In this document: piece after piece, positions 46,092 to 56,792 of the stretch
Position numbering within the stretch: position 1 is the stretch's first letter
Layout of the letters: every line of letters begins with the position of its first letter
Assembly: GCA_019633425.1 (NCBI GenBank)
Contig: WSUB01000006.1
Coordinates: 434,001 to 498,000, forward strand
DNA length: 64,000 bases
Direction: 5' to 3'
From: Tulasnella sp. 424
Taxonomy: Eukaryota > Basidiomycota > Agaricomycetes > Cantharellales > Tulasnellaceae
Made by a program: the position numbers and the translations under genes
The notes under the pieces: generated by a model
The model's database searches: none
Seen by the model: the letters and a program-made list of their open reading frames with translations, nothing else
What the model was told of the DNA's origin: nothing

Positions 46092-46214
46092 GTGGAAGGG
46101 GGAAGGTTGAGAAAGAGCAACAGCTTGCCCACAAAAAATGGATTCCCTCGCGTAAAAGATACCTCTGGGGTTCGGTATAATTGGAACTGGTTCTCGGGGG
46201 AAGACGATGCGAGG

Positions 46215-47691
46215 TTACATGTGCATGGGCAGGTTACATATGTAATGGTTGATTGGCCTTGGAGGGTGCTCGATGTCAACTAGTGAGGGACACCTTTCTC
46301 GCAGCATCTGCTCCAGGGCATCCCAATCCTCGACCATGGGGGTGAGGCGAGCAATGGCGCCTCCTGTATCGCTGCCGGAGACGATCAGCTGGGGAGGGGT
46401 GATCCAATCCTGGTACCGAGCGGGGAGCAAACCGGCGTTGATGAACTTCACAAAACGGAGAGATTGAAACGACGGTATCTCATCCAGGAGCTATTATTAA
46501 TTAAAGTCATGATCAATTTCTATGGTCACAGAATCAAGAGAGGGATTGCCTACAATTTGGCCTGGGATGGACCCTTCCACCATTACGTCTGGGAAGTCCA
46601 TTACGTCTGGGAAGTCCACGCCGACAGTGATTTCTAAGTGTCGGATTTCAGGTAGATGGCGAGCAAAGACCTGAAGAGCGCTTCGGACGGAGTCATACTC
46701 CCATGGAGTATGTAAACGGGTCGTGAGCGTGGTAATCGGGGAGGTGGAGAGTGAGAGCTTCTGAACAAGCTGCTCGTCCAGTCCGGTTTCTCCGATTTCG
46801 AGTAGATGATGAAATTCTCTGACAGGTCGGCCTGGAATAATAGTGGCCGCATCTTGCAGCGTCGCTCTCAGTCATTTGAGCTTCGGAATATCGCCCTCCT
46901 TCAGGTCCTCCAATCTCGTTGGGGCCGATGAAAGCTCCAAATACTCCAATTCGGGCAAGGTGTGAAGCAGGGAGACAACTTCCGCCGATTCCGACGTTGT
47001 TGGGAGAGCCAAGCGAGTCAAGGGCATCTTCGAGACCGATGTTCTCACTGGCTCCCAGATCGGATTGTACGGCCAATCATTGTTGTCTGTGAATACAAGT
47101 TCGTGTAGGTTGACGGCGTTGGTAAAAATATAGATCGCTCTTTGAAACCATTCCATCTCGGTGACAGGGGTGTCATCCCCGAGGCGTGGTAGCGTTGTAA
47201 TCTTTCGTAGACGCAGTAGGATTCGATTCTTTCTCTTCGTGAACCGATGTCGGGTGATCGGGACTAGCGGGCCACGGTAGCTCGCGATACAGCGAATAAG
47301 GTCCGGGCGCTCTGAAAGCGTACGGTGAAGGTCATCACCCCGGTAGTACATCATCAACCAGCCGGCCGTGATGTGGCGGTACAGAGTTACTTCGAGCAGC
47401 AGGCGGAAATACCGACAAGTGCGGAGAAGACGGGCCCTGTCCGACAAGTTCAAGTGCTCGGCAATGATGAGGAGGATGTCGTCTGGGAGTCGAACGATTT
47501 GCGAGGAGTTTTGGTACTCCAATGTTGGGCCTCTGACAGTTACGTCAATGCGAGGTGCTTCGGTGGCCCCGACCCTTGGACGACTAATTTTCGAAATAAG
47601 GGAGAGGAGCGCATGGGCTTTAAATCTCGCCTGAGAAAGACTGTTTGATTAGGACGGTACACTAAGTCAGGTGGCATGTTCGGCTTACCAT
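46215..47691 (-). pseudogene. F-box copy 4, premature TGA
   Basis: Structure as in the paralogues: 47691-47689 (ATG only), 47630-46530 and 46490-46215, all multiples of three. It begins MARFKAHALLSLISK and has an intact F-box (IVRLPDDILLIIAEHLNLSD, RLLRTCRYFRLLLEV). After EDLKEGDIPKLK the codon is TGA (46872-46874) where F-box 3 has TGG. Beyond it the frame stays open and family-like through GRPVREFHHLLEIGETGLDE to the end. An 18-bp in-frame tandem duplication at about 46581-46616 repeats DFPDVM. The truncated product would keep the F-box but lose the C-terminal half of the target-binding region, so it could act as a dominant-negative or be dead. Confidence 0.75.
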
Positions 47692-48174
47692 GATCGGAGG
47701 GACGTAAACTGGCACCCCAGACTGTGTGGGTGGTTGAAACTAACCTGAACCAACCGGGAGTCACATGACGGGACTGCCCGACGAGGATCACGTGTACCCA
47801 AACCCCATCCCGAAGATCCGTCACGCGCCGAGCTAGCACAACAAAGGCCCGGTACCTAACCTAGTTGGCATTTTTCACCGTGTATGGGGTGGAAGCGGTC
47901 CCTCATGTCCGATGCACCTACTTCCTATCCGGAGTCCCAGAGTATGAAAACAGATCAAAACAGAATGGGGCTTGGGCAATAATAATAAAACCACGAAAAT
48001 ATGATTTCCCAAAGTGTCGTGGACAGCATTAGACGGGGTAAAGAAAAGGGAAATGTTCACGGAAGAAAATCGACGGGGAAGAGAGGCGACACTAGATATT
48101 TTAACAGCGTCAACGCAGAATAAAAGAGTGGGTAACATCAAATGGGGTCAAAACTGGATGCTAGATCAGGGCCG
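47692..48174. other. Intergenic, F-box 4 promoter and family A copy 8 3' flank
   Basis: The left 130 bp resemble the other F-box promoters. The right part (48000-48160) resembles the flank of family A copy 7 at 38.78-38.96 kb. No gene was seen. Confidence 0.5.
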
Positions 48175-50177
48175 CTACGCATCGTCGGGTTCCGTGCCGG
48201 AAGACTCTTCGGCCACGTTCGTGGTCTCTCGGTAGTACGGCTGACTACCCCAACGGTCGGCAGCCTTTGAATAACGCTGCAGCGTGTAGATAGCTTGGCC
48301 CTTCTGTACCAGCGGTGCATCTTCGCGCTCCTTAAACGCCACCACCGCGTCGAACATGTCTTCCGTAATGTGTTTGTCGAGCTGTCTTGGGTTCATTCGT
48401 TCGACGATGTTCCCGAAGCAGGTCACGGCGAGGCCTTTAACCCTCCACAAACCCCTGTCTTGCGGGGCCAGACCGCCTGTTTAAGATAACGCGCGGATCA
48501 GGAATCCGCACGCACCTCCATTGACCATTGCCCGATGAATTTGCTCCATCGCAGCGGCGCGCGGCGGGATGTTTGACATCCACAGCAGACGTTCCACGAG
48601 CCGGAGCGGCTTGTATGGATTCGTTGGGTCGGGAGGATGATCGAACTGGGAAATTCCCCTGTTAAGGGCGACCGCTAGGGCGTTGTTGAAAGTAAACTGG
48701 GGAAGGTCGCAGAGAGTTTCAACGCACCATAGGTCTAGGTTTGAGTTGAGAAGTCGGAGTATACTCTAGCAATAGTAGTCAGAAGGAATCGCGACGCGAA
48801 AGCGTGAAATAACAGAGGTACCGCGCACCTTTTCGAAGTTGTCCCTGGGGATCACCAAGTCCCGCGGATGATGAAGCACGACATCCATGAATATTTCTCC
48901 AACTTTGCGAAGGTTATCGCTCGGTATGAGGCTGACAATTGATCGTCGCTTGAGCAACGACATCAACGCCAATAATGCAAATTCGCATTCGGCGCTGAGG
49001 TGCCATGGGCCAGCAATCTCCGGACGGAGAAAATCGATCAAAATTGCAATGAAGGGATTGAGGATGTCAGAAGGAGGAACGGCGGACCAATAGCCCCGGT
49101 TTCGTATCTCCTCGCAACACACAGCGATCAGCGGGAGGAGGGGAGGGCACGTGATAGCGGAATCGTCCTTTAACCCTTCAGTTGCATCGCGGCTTGGTGT
49201 AATTTGTGCTTTCTGGATAAGTTCCTTCAGAATCGTAGGGAGGATTCGGCATGCCACCGGCAACACACCGCTCCCCTCGGGACAGACGTCGTTCATGAAA
49301 AGGATGCAGAGAAGTTTCACTCCGCAGTACCATTTAGGGCAGAGTGATTTTTCCGTCGTGACTACCTGCCTGCAAAAGTTGAGGACAAGTTGACGGTCGA
49401 CGTTAAGAAAGAACCTCTTCCGCTCCACAATGGCGAGGTAGAGAATCGCCGCCACTCCGTCCCCCGCTTCCTTCAACGCGGCCGAAATGGTTGTTTTGAA
49501 GAAGATGGGCTTCCTAGCGTACTTCAATACAATGTGCAGTAGTTCCGTAAACGCGAGTGAGTCGGAGATAGGACTGACGGCCTTGTACCCGAATCGGTCA
49601 AGCTCGTCATCACTGAGCTTCAGAAGGGCCCGGGCACCCTGGTCTTGTCTTGAAATTTTGCCAAAGCACCGAGCTACAATTTCTTCGCCGCCCCGTTCAT
49701 TTTTAAGGATGTCAATCAACCCTCTCGCAGCCTCGTATCGTCGCTCTTGTGCTGTAGTTTGCCCGGTTTCCCGGTCATCGGCCTTGATGAGTTCCAAGAA
49801 CAATTTCCTAGCTCTTCTCTTGACAAGACCCAGTATTCCCTTCAATATATCCAGCACCCTACTATGAGGCTATTTTGGATTGCCCGAACGTTGCGAATGG
49901 TGAGCGACAGCAGACCGGAGCTCGTGGGTGCATAACCTACACGGGGCTGAGAATCGCTTGCGGATGACATGAACGATTGATTTATAGAAGAGTTGCAACT
50001 TGACTCGGAGGGGGGGAAGACCTCAAACAGCACAGAGTCTACGGAGCCACTATGTGAGCTCCATGTATCGACTGATTGACATCCTGTTGGGGACCCTCGG
50101 CGGCGAGTTTTACGAGACGTCTCTCCCTTGTAAAAAGAAGACTTTCTACGATGCTTGTAATAATCTTGGTTCAGCAT
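48175..50177 (-). pseudogene. Family A copy 8, full-length with one TAA in exon 3
   Basis: Exons 50177-49941, 49869-48829 and 48765-48175 keep phase. Exon 1 (start MLNQDYYKHRRKSS) has SGSVDSVLFEVFPPSESS. Exon 2 has KRRARKLFLELIKADD, EEIVARCFGKISRQDQGARA and LLKLSDDELDRFGYKAV. Exon 3 has VERLLWMSNI, PQDRGLWRVKGLAVTCFGNI and VQKGQAIYTLQRYSKAADRW. TAA at 48483-48481 interrupts exon 3 between CGFLIRALS and TGGLAPQDRG, where other copies have a His or similar. A small in-frame intron (GTGCGT...AAACAG, about 41 nt) could remove the stop at the cost of roughly a dozen residues. It is therefore either a fresh pseudogene or a copy rescued by a new intron. Divergent from CE4 copy 4. Confidence 0.7.
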
Positions 50178-50637
50178 GAGTAAGAGCGGTCCAGAGTGAA
50201 ATACGGAATGGTGGTCAAGGGGGTTTTGGCGGGCCACGGCGACACGTGCCAGGGGATTTGTTTGGCCCGAGCTGTGCGCGACTTTTGCTGTTGGTCACGT
50301 ACATCTATCAAGTCGATCTGAAGCCTAAGGGATGTTAGGATAGCCAGTGCTCTTGGATTCGATGCATACGAAGTGAATGTCATTGACAGCTCGAGGAGAA
50401 ACACTCGCGATCGCCGTCAGGGTCCCGCGTGGACACCCGCGTGGACCGCGGTTGGCTGTGCCTGTCGGACTTTCTTTGTTTGTGCAAAGCATACCAAATT
50501 TAGGCTCTACTATATAAAGGCTTCCCACCCACGTCGACTCCCATTTTCGTCCGTCCGCTGATCTCTTCTCCATATTGCGACCTGCACCCACCACTCCTTA
50601 ACCACTTCCTCTCATTTTATATCTACTCTCCTTAAAT
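50178..50637 (+). promoter_or_regulatory. Divergent promoter with TATA box before CE4 copy 4
   Basis: This 460-bp region separates the starts of family A copy 8 (leftward) and CE4 copy 4 (rightward). A strong TATA box, TATATAAAGG, lies at 50511-50520, 118 bp before the deacetylase ATG and followed by pyrimidine-rich sequence. No gene was seen inside. Confidence 0.65.
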
Positions 50638-51722
50638 ATGTTCGGCACTTCCCGCATTCTTGCTTTCTCCTTCTTAGCAGCCCTGGCTTCGGCTCTGCCG
50701 AGCCCCGCAAACCTTGCCGAGCGAACGCCCGAGCTCAGTGATATCAGCGAATCCGAAGCCTTGTCCCTGGTCGAGCGAGCTACCTTGGCTCCTGTCTACA
50801 GCAAGTGCACGACCGCCAACACTGTTGCCATTACCTTTGGTGGGTGCCGAACTACCAATTTTCGATTTTGGACTGGACCCTGACTGCGGCTTCCGGATTG
50901 TGTTTGAAGATGACGGTCCATACACATGGACCACCAACATTGTCAATACCCTGAAGCAGTACAATGCCAAGGCGACGTTCTTCGTCAACGGCGACAACTG
51001 TGGGCTTAACCTTTTTTTGCTGCAGTGGACAAGACTGACCCAACTCGCCTCACCTTTCAGACCAGTGCATCTACACACCCGACAACGAGAAGCGTCTCAA
51101 GACCGCGTACAACGCCGGCCATCAGATCGCCTCTCATACTTGGCACCACTACAACTGGACCACGCTGACGAATGCTCAACGTGCGTCGCATTTTTCGCTT
51201 CCTTGCCCTCACTCTCATCTTAATCTCTTTCTTTTTCTCTTCGTAACAGTCAAGACCGAGATGACCAAAACCGACACCGCCCTAACCAAGATCCTCGGTA
51301 TCAAACCCGCCTTCGTTCGCCCTCCATACGGCGCCTACAACGACGCTTCCCGCCAAGTCGCCGCTGCCAACGGTCAAGCCATCGTCATCTGGGACTTTGA
51401 CTCGGGCGATTCCGTCGGCTACACGGTCCAACAGAGCGAAGCCGCTTACAAGAACATCGCCAACAAGAAGCCCAAGACGATTTTGACTTTGAACCACGAG
51501 ACTCATGAGACGACTGCTCTTACGGTTTTGCCCTATGCTTTGAAGACGCTCAAGGCTAAAGGTTACAAGTTCGTTACTGTTGCCGAGTGCCTTGGTGGGA
51601 AGAATCCTTACCTCAAGAAGACCACTCCCGGAAAGCGTGATGTGCGTTCTCGCCCTATCTCTTCTTTTATTCGGCCTCATTGACGATCCCCTCCTCCATT
51701 CTAGTCTACCTGGACGTGCTAA
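50638..51722 (+). CDS. Secreted polysaccharide (chitin) deacetylase, CE4 family, copy 4, one intron lost
   Basis: Exons 50638-50839, 50910-50999, 51061-51180, 51250-51641 and 51705-51722 give 273 residues. Exons 3 and 4 of the other copies (82 and 38 nt) are here fused as one 120-nt exon, a precise loss of intron 3. Signal peptide ends ASALPSP, but the KR site of copies 1-3 is replaced by LAERTPEL. Motifs: TFDDGPYTW, SHTWHHYNW (two metal His kept), RPPYGAYN, WDFDSGDS, LTLNHETH and C-terminal STWTC. The C-terminal region is richer in Lys (GGKNPYLKKTTPGKRD). It belongs to a subgroup with copy 6 (63.4 kb), and is the source of the dead fragment at 56.3 kb. All catalytic residues are present. Confidence 0.92.
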
Positions 51723-52394
51723 GCAACCGCAGTCTCCCTATTGTTTCGCTTAGGCTACCTCACCGACATCGTCCACTCATTCGTACGGCCGCTGATCTTT
51801 CATAATACTCTCATGGATCGCCAAGTTGGTTTTCAACCTCGTTATTACATTTAGCTATCTGTCTCGCTTTTTCTTCGGGTTGTTTGTGTTTTCGTAGGTT
51901 TGTTGTTCACGGGACTTGGGATATTGTTGCACATCATGGACAGCTAGTTTACACACTCTTATATCACATCGTTTCTTCCTTTGCTCTTTTTGCTTAACGA
52001 GAAGAGACACTCCGCGTTCATACTGGTAAACCCTCATTTCGAGCTACGGAGCTCATCCTCGCTCGCGCCGGAGCTAAGAGGCTTACATCCGTGAGCCAAG
52101 ACCAACAAACGGCTCAGGAAGATCGAAGAGTTGTCTCTCCCCGACCGCAAATACCATAGGTGCCTGGGCTTGCCGCCGGGTAAGAGGGCTAACCTTATCA
52201 CAAGAGCCTGCCGTCCTCCAGGAGTCTGCGCCTGTCCTCACTGTCAGGGGTAAGATACCGTCGGATCTACGGTATGATTCATTTTCCACTCCAAGCCTCC
52301 GCACTGACCTTTCGAATCTTGAAAAGCGGAGTGCTACCCTCATAAAGGAGATTCCTGTTCAACGAAAACGACAGTAGACCCTTCTTCCTATCTA
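51723..52394. other. 3' flank of CE4 copy 4 and promoter of methyltransferase copy 1
   Basis: Two blocks recur downstream. The CE4 3' flank (51745-51960) matches 56820-57030. The methyltransferase upstream block (about 52090-52394) matches parts of 54000-54694 and 57090-57846. No gene was seen. Confidence 0.6.
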
Positions 52395-53811
52395 ATGGCT
52401 CAAGACTCTAACATTGCAATGGCCGAAGCCCGAAGCAACCTCACAGGTTCGAACGAAAGAAGCTTTCAAGAGCTGAACGACGCGTACAAGCTTCCGACGG
52501 ATAGCGACGAGCACTCGCGTCTCGACCTGCAGCACGAAGCGGTAAAACTTATGCTTGGAGGGAACATCTATCAAAGCCCCGAACTTGTCAAGGCTGCCTT
52601 GTCACCACGAGAGGATCTCAAACGTCGGGTACTCGATGTTGGTACTGGATCCGGCAAATGGTATGAAGATACGATACCTTTGAAACGTGTCTCAGAGTAT
52701 GCTCAACTTTATTAGGGCTATTGATATGGCAGAGGAGTTTCCCCATGCCGACGTCTTAGGGGTTGACCTGGTCATGCCTAACGTCATCACGGATTCAAGC
52801 CGTCGTCTGCCCCCAAATTGCTCTTTTCGAGTCGCTGACGCCAACGAAGATATGGGGAAGACCGATATCACATACGATTTAATCCACCAACGCTGCGTCG
52901 AGTCCGGGATCCATGACTCGGACCTGTTTTTCTTTGAGGCCGCCCGGGTCCTCCGCCCCGGCGGAGTATTGCTCCTTGTGTCCGCGATTCCAGTAAGCTG
53001 TGATCTTAATGGCACTTCCATTGTGATCTAATATACTATTATGGTATTTCTAGCAACTCGTCGATGGGCACGGCAAAATTACTCCCCTCCAAAAGCCTGG
53101 CGACGAAGGATATGTCTGAACTCCCCTGGGTGAGATCATACTGATCTGCCTCATATAGATACTCTTATTATCAGCACCTAGTTTCTTATGTAATGAAGAT
53201 CGCGGTGGGATCTGGTCCGCTTCGGTTCCGAAATCCTTTCTGGAAAAGGTGCGCAAGTTTCTTAGCGAATTGAACGCCCGTCGAGCAAGCTTTTGACACA
53301 AACCTTTAAACTTCCAGCATTCTAGAAAACAACCCAAACTACAGTAACGTTCGCATTCAAGAAATCCTTGTCCCAACTGGACCCTGGCCCAACAGTAAGA
53401 ATTATGCTGCGAGCTAGTTACATATGTCCCTGGCCTAACCGATTTCTAGACTTGGGTGACACCGGACGAAAGCTTGCCGAAACCATGCAACGGAATCTTC
53501 TCCACCTTTTGCCCGCTTTCAAAGCCATGGTGCTGCGCGCCAAAGAATTCCCGGAAGAGTATGTTGATAATTTGGCGGAGGTGGGGTAATTCCCTTGCGA
53601 CCTGGCGGCCGCAGCTCACACAAACGTGTCATTTCAGGGAGCTGCGAAAGAGATCCGGGAGCTTTCACCGGTGGTTCATGGGTATTCCAAGTGGGTATTC
53701 GCCGCAGCAGTGCGTACGGAAAACCCGTGGGTCGCTCGAAAGGACCCATGGCAAGAGCCTGAGGGCTATGACGTGTATGACGACATCATCCGCCCGCTAC
53801 CCAAAGAGTGA
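52395..53811 (+). pseudogene. SAM-dependent methyltransferase copy 1, disabled
   Basis: Compared with the two intact paralogues, the six exons would be 52395-52660, 52716-52992, 53054-53109, 53159-53394, 53450-53580 and 53638-53811. The N-terminal part is good: RSFQELNDAYKLPTDSDEHS, motif I VLDVGTGSGKW and ARVLRPGGVLLLV. Damage: the third intron's donor GT is AT (53110-53111), TGA lies at 53271-53273, and TAA at 53307-53309 in exon 4, where there are also small deletions. The last two exons are clean. Splicing and translation both fail after about 200 residues, so it is a pseudogene. The truncated product would hold most of the Rossmann core. Confidence 0.85.
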
Positions 53812-54694
53812 GAGACACGCGTTCGTAGAGTTACCTGTGTCGATTCATAATTTGTTGGCGCTATAACCTGATGGGAGCACCGATCGAGATTCTCTAACGC
53901 CGCGAGCGCAGAACAAGATGGACGCAGCTGACCCTTGAGGGCACGGGGTGTGCGGCAGTTCAGTTCTGCCAATCTCGACCAAATATTCATCCTACTTCGA
54001 CCAACAAACGGCCCTCGCATCGATCTTGCAGGCTCGAAAATTGGTTCAGAATTGTCTCTCATTGAATGTGTAATCCCAAACCGACCGCAAATTCCCAAAA
54101 ACCTTTGAAAAGAAGTGAGCCGATGGCCATTGACCCCGCGAATCCTTCGGAGTTGCGGCTCGACCCACCCAGTAAGGCCATGCGTCAAGTATGTACCCTC
54201 ATCATCAATTCACTCGTACCCAGCGGTTGGGAAGCAATGCATTACACTGGGACCTCCTTAAAAACGCTATACACCGGCGTTTTCTCATGAAACCCCTTGA
54301 TACGAACTGGTCCATCTCAACCTAACCAGGGCTGTAAACTCCTTTGGTACGCCACTGATGGGCTAGATCTAAATGGGATGCTTCTTGCCGAAAAACCTTC
54401 CATATTCTTGACTCATTTTTACCTGTATAGATAGGACGAACAAGGTTTGTGTATCCGTGCCTGAGGTGCCGCCGGGTATGACGGCGCTTCCCGGCTAACC
54501 TTATCACAAGGGCCTGCCGTCCTCCCGGGATCTGCACCTGTCCTCACGGTAAGATGCCATCGGATCTTCTATATGATTCATTTTTTTACTCCGAGTCTCC
54601 ACTCTCCCAGGACTGACCCTGTCGAACCTTTAAAAGCGGGGTGCTATCAGACTCCTGTTCAACGAAGACAACGGTAGACCCATCGTCTTATCTA
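53812..54694. other. Spacer between methyltransferase copies 1 and 2
   Basis: This 883-bp stretch has no gene. Segments near 53995-54300 and 54460-54690 recur at 57095-57410 and 57600-57846, before copy 3. Unlike the copy 2 to copy 3 spacer, no CE4 fragment lies here. Confidence 0.6.
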
Positions 54695-56112
54695 ATGGCT
54701 CAAGAATCTAACAGTGCGGTGCTCGAAGGCAAAAGTAACCTCACAATTTCCAACGGAAGAAGCTTTCAAGAGCTCAACGACGCGTACATGCTTCCGACAG
54801 ACAGCAGCGAGCACTCGCGTCTTGATCTGCAACACGAAGCAGTAAAACTTATGCTCGGTGGAAGCATCTATCAGGCCCCCGAACTTGTCAAGGCTGCCTT
54901 GTCTTCACGGGAGAATCTCAAACGTCGGGTGCTCGACGTTGGTGCTGGATCCGGCAAATGGTACGGGAGATCCGATGCCTTTGAAACGTGACTCACAGTA
55001 TTCCTCAACTTTATTAGGGCCATTGATATGGCAGAGGAGTTTCCCCATGTCGACGTCTTAGGTATCGACCTGGTCTTGCCGAACGTCCTCACGGATTCTA
55101 GCCGTCCTCGGCCTTCCAATTGCTCCTTTCGAGTCGCTGATGCCAACAAGGATATGGGGAAGATCGACTTCACATACGATTTAATCCAATTACGCTGCGT
55201 CGGGACCGGGATCCATGACTGGGACCTGTTTTTATTTGAGGCTGCCCGAGTCCTCCGCCCGGGCGGCATATTGCTCCTTGTGGGCGCAAATCCAGTAAGT
55301 TGCGACTCTAATGACCTTTAAGCTGTGGTCTAATCTAATGTCATGAAATCGTAGCAACTTGTTGACGGGAATGGCAAAATTATTCCTCTCCAAAAGCCCG
55401 GTGACGAAGGGTATGTTTGAACCCCCCTAGGTGAGATCATACTTATCTGCCTCACGTAGATACTCTCATTTTCAAGATATAGTTTGTTGTTTATCGGATC
55501 TTCTGGTGACACCTGGTCAGATTCAGTTGTGGCAACCTTTCTGGAAAACGTGCGCAGGTTTCTTGACGAGTCGAACGCCCGTCAAGCAAGCTTTTGACAC
55601 AGACTTCTACACTGCTCCCAGCATTCTAGAAAACAATCCAAACTACAGTAACGTCCAAATTCAAGAAATCCTTGCCCCAGTTGGACCCTGGCCCAACAGT
55701 AAGAATCATGCAGCGAGCTAGTTATGTCCCTGGCCTAACCGATTTCCAGACTTGAGTGACACCAAACGCAAGCTTGCCGAAACCATGCAACAGAATTATC
55801 TAGACATCTTGCCCGCTTTCAAAGCCATGCTGCTGCGTGACAAAAGATTCCCGGAAGAGTTTGTTGATAATCTGGCCGAGGTGGGGTGATTCGCTTGCGT
55901 TCTGGCAGCCGCAACTCACACAAAACGGGTCTTTTCAGGGCGCTATGAAAGAGATCCGGGAGCTTTCACCGGCAGCCCATGGGTATTCCAAGTGGGTATT
56001 CACCGCAGCGGTGCGTACGGAAAACCCTTGGGTCGCTCGAACGGACCCATGGCGAGAACCTGAGGGCTATGAAATGTATGATTACTTCGTCCGCCCGCTA
56101 CCCAAAGAGTGA
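54695..56112 (+). CDS. SAM-dependent methyltransferase copy 2 (LaeA/TAM-like), intact
   Basis: Transfers a methyl group from S-adenosylmethionine to an unknown acceptor. Exons 54695-54960, 55018-55294, 55355-55410, 55460-55698, 55750-55880 and 55939-56112 join in phase to 380 residues. Visible: RSFQELNDAYMLPTDSSEHS, SAM-binding motif I VLDVGAGSGKW, post-I acidic VLGIDLVLPN, CSFRVADANKD, and AARVLRPGGILLLVG. The C-terminal part (QIQLWQPFWKTC, ILENNPNYSN, HGYSKWVFTAAVRTENPW) is typical of agaricomycete class I methyltransferases expanded near secondary-metabolite or stress genes. No signal peptide; cytosol or nucleus expected. Tandem with copies 1 and 3. The last intron (GTGGGG...TTTTCAG) holds an in-frame stop, so it must be spliced. 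Confidence 0.88.
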
Positions 56113-56323
56113 TAAACACGTGTTCGTAGAGTTACCTGTGTCGATTCATAGTTTGTTAACGCTAAAATTTGCTGAGAGCACCAAACGAGGTTTTCTTGGA
56201 ATATTTAACGCCGCGAGCGCAGACCAAGATGGGCGCAGCGGACCCTTCAAGGCACGGTGTGGTCGCGTTTGTTTCCATCCTCTCACTGCCACATTAATGC
56301 CTTTCTCTTCCTCTTCGTAACAG
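56113..56323. other. 3' flank of methyltransferase copy 2
   Basis: The flank resembles 53812-53960 and 59267-59420, downstream of the other copies. At about 56280 the sequence switches into intron 4 of a CE4 gene (CTTTCTCTTCCTCTTCGTAACAG-like). This is a duplication junction. Confidence 0.65.
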
Positions 56324-56792
56324 TCAAGAAAATGACCAAAACCGACACTGCTCTAACCAAGATCCTCGGTGTCAAACCCGCCTTCGTTCGCCCTCCATAC
56401 GGCAGCTAAAACACCGCTTCCCTCCAAGTCGCCGCTGCCGACGGTCAAGCCATTGTCGTCTGGGACTTTGACTCGGGCGATTCCGTCGGCTACACGGTCA
56501 AACAGAGCAAAGACGCTTACAAGAACATCGCCAACCAGATACTCAAGACGATTTTGACTTTGAGCCACGAGACTAATGAGACGAGTGCTCTTCAGGTTTT
56601 ACCGTACGCTTGAAGACACTCAAGGCTAAAGGCTACAAGTTCGTTCCTATTGCTGAGTGCCTCGGTGGGAAGAATCCTTACGTCAAGAAGACCACTCCCG
56701 GAAAGCGTGATGCGTGTTCTCGCCCTATATTTTCTTGTATTCGGTCTAGTTAACGATCCTCTCCTCTATTATAGTCTACTTGGAAGTGCTAA
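56324..56792 (+). pseudogene. CE4 deacetylase copy 5, 3' fragment
   Basis: Carries only the last two exons of a gene close to CE4 copy 4: KPAFVRPPYGS, VVWDFDSGDSVGY and LGGKNPYVKKTTPGKRD. TAA at 56407-56409 follows RPPYGS. A one-base loss near 56610 shifts the frame, and the last donor is no longer GT at the expected place. Exons 1-4, with motifs 1 and 2, are absent. Not functional. It marks that the duplicated unit reached from CE4 copy 4 into the methyltransferase gene. Confidence 0.88.

Noticed and set aside
45701..46283. Open frames running across the N gap
   Set aside because: They exist only because N was translated as unknown residues; the surrounding sequence is the non-coding F-box 3' flank.
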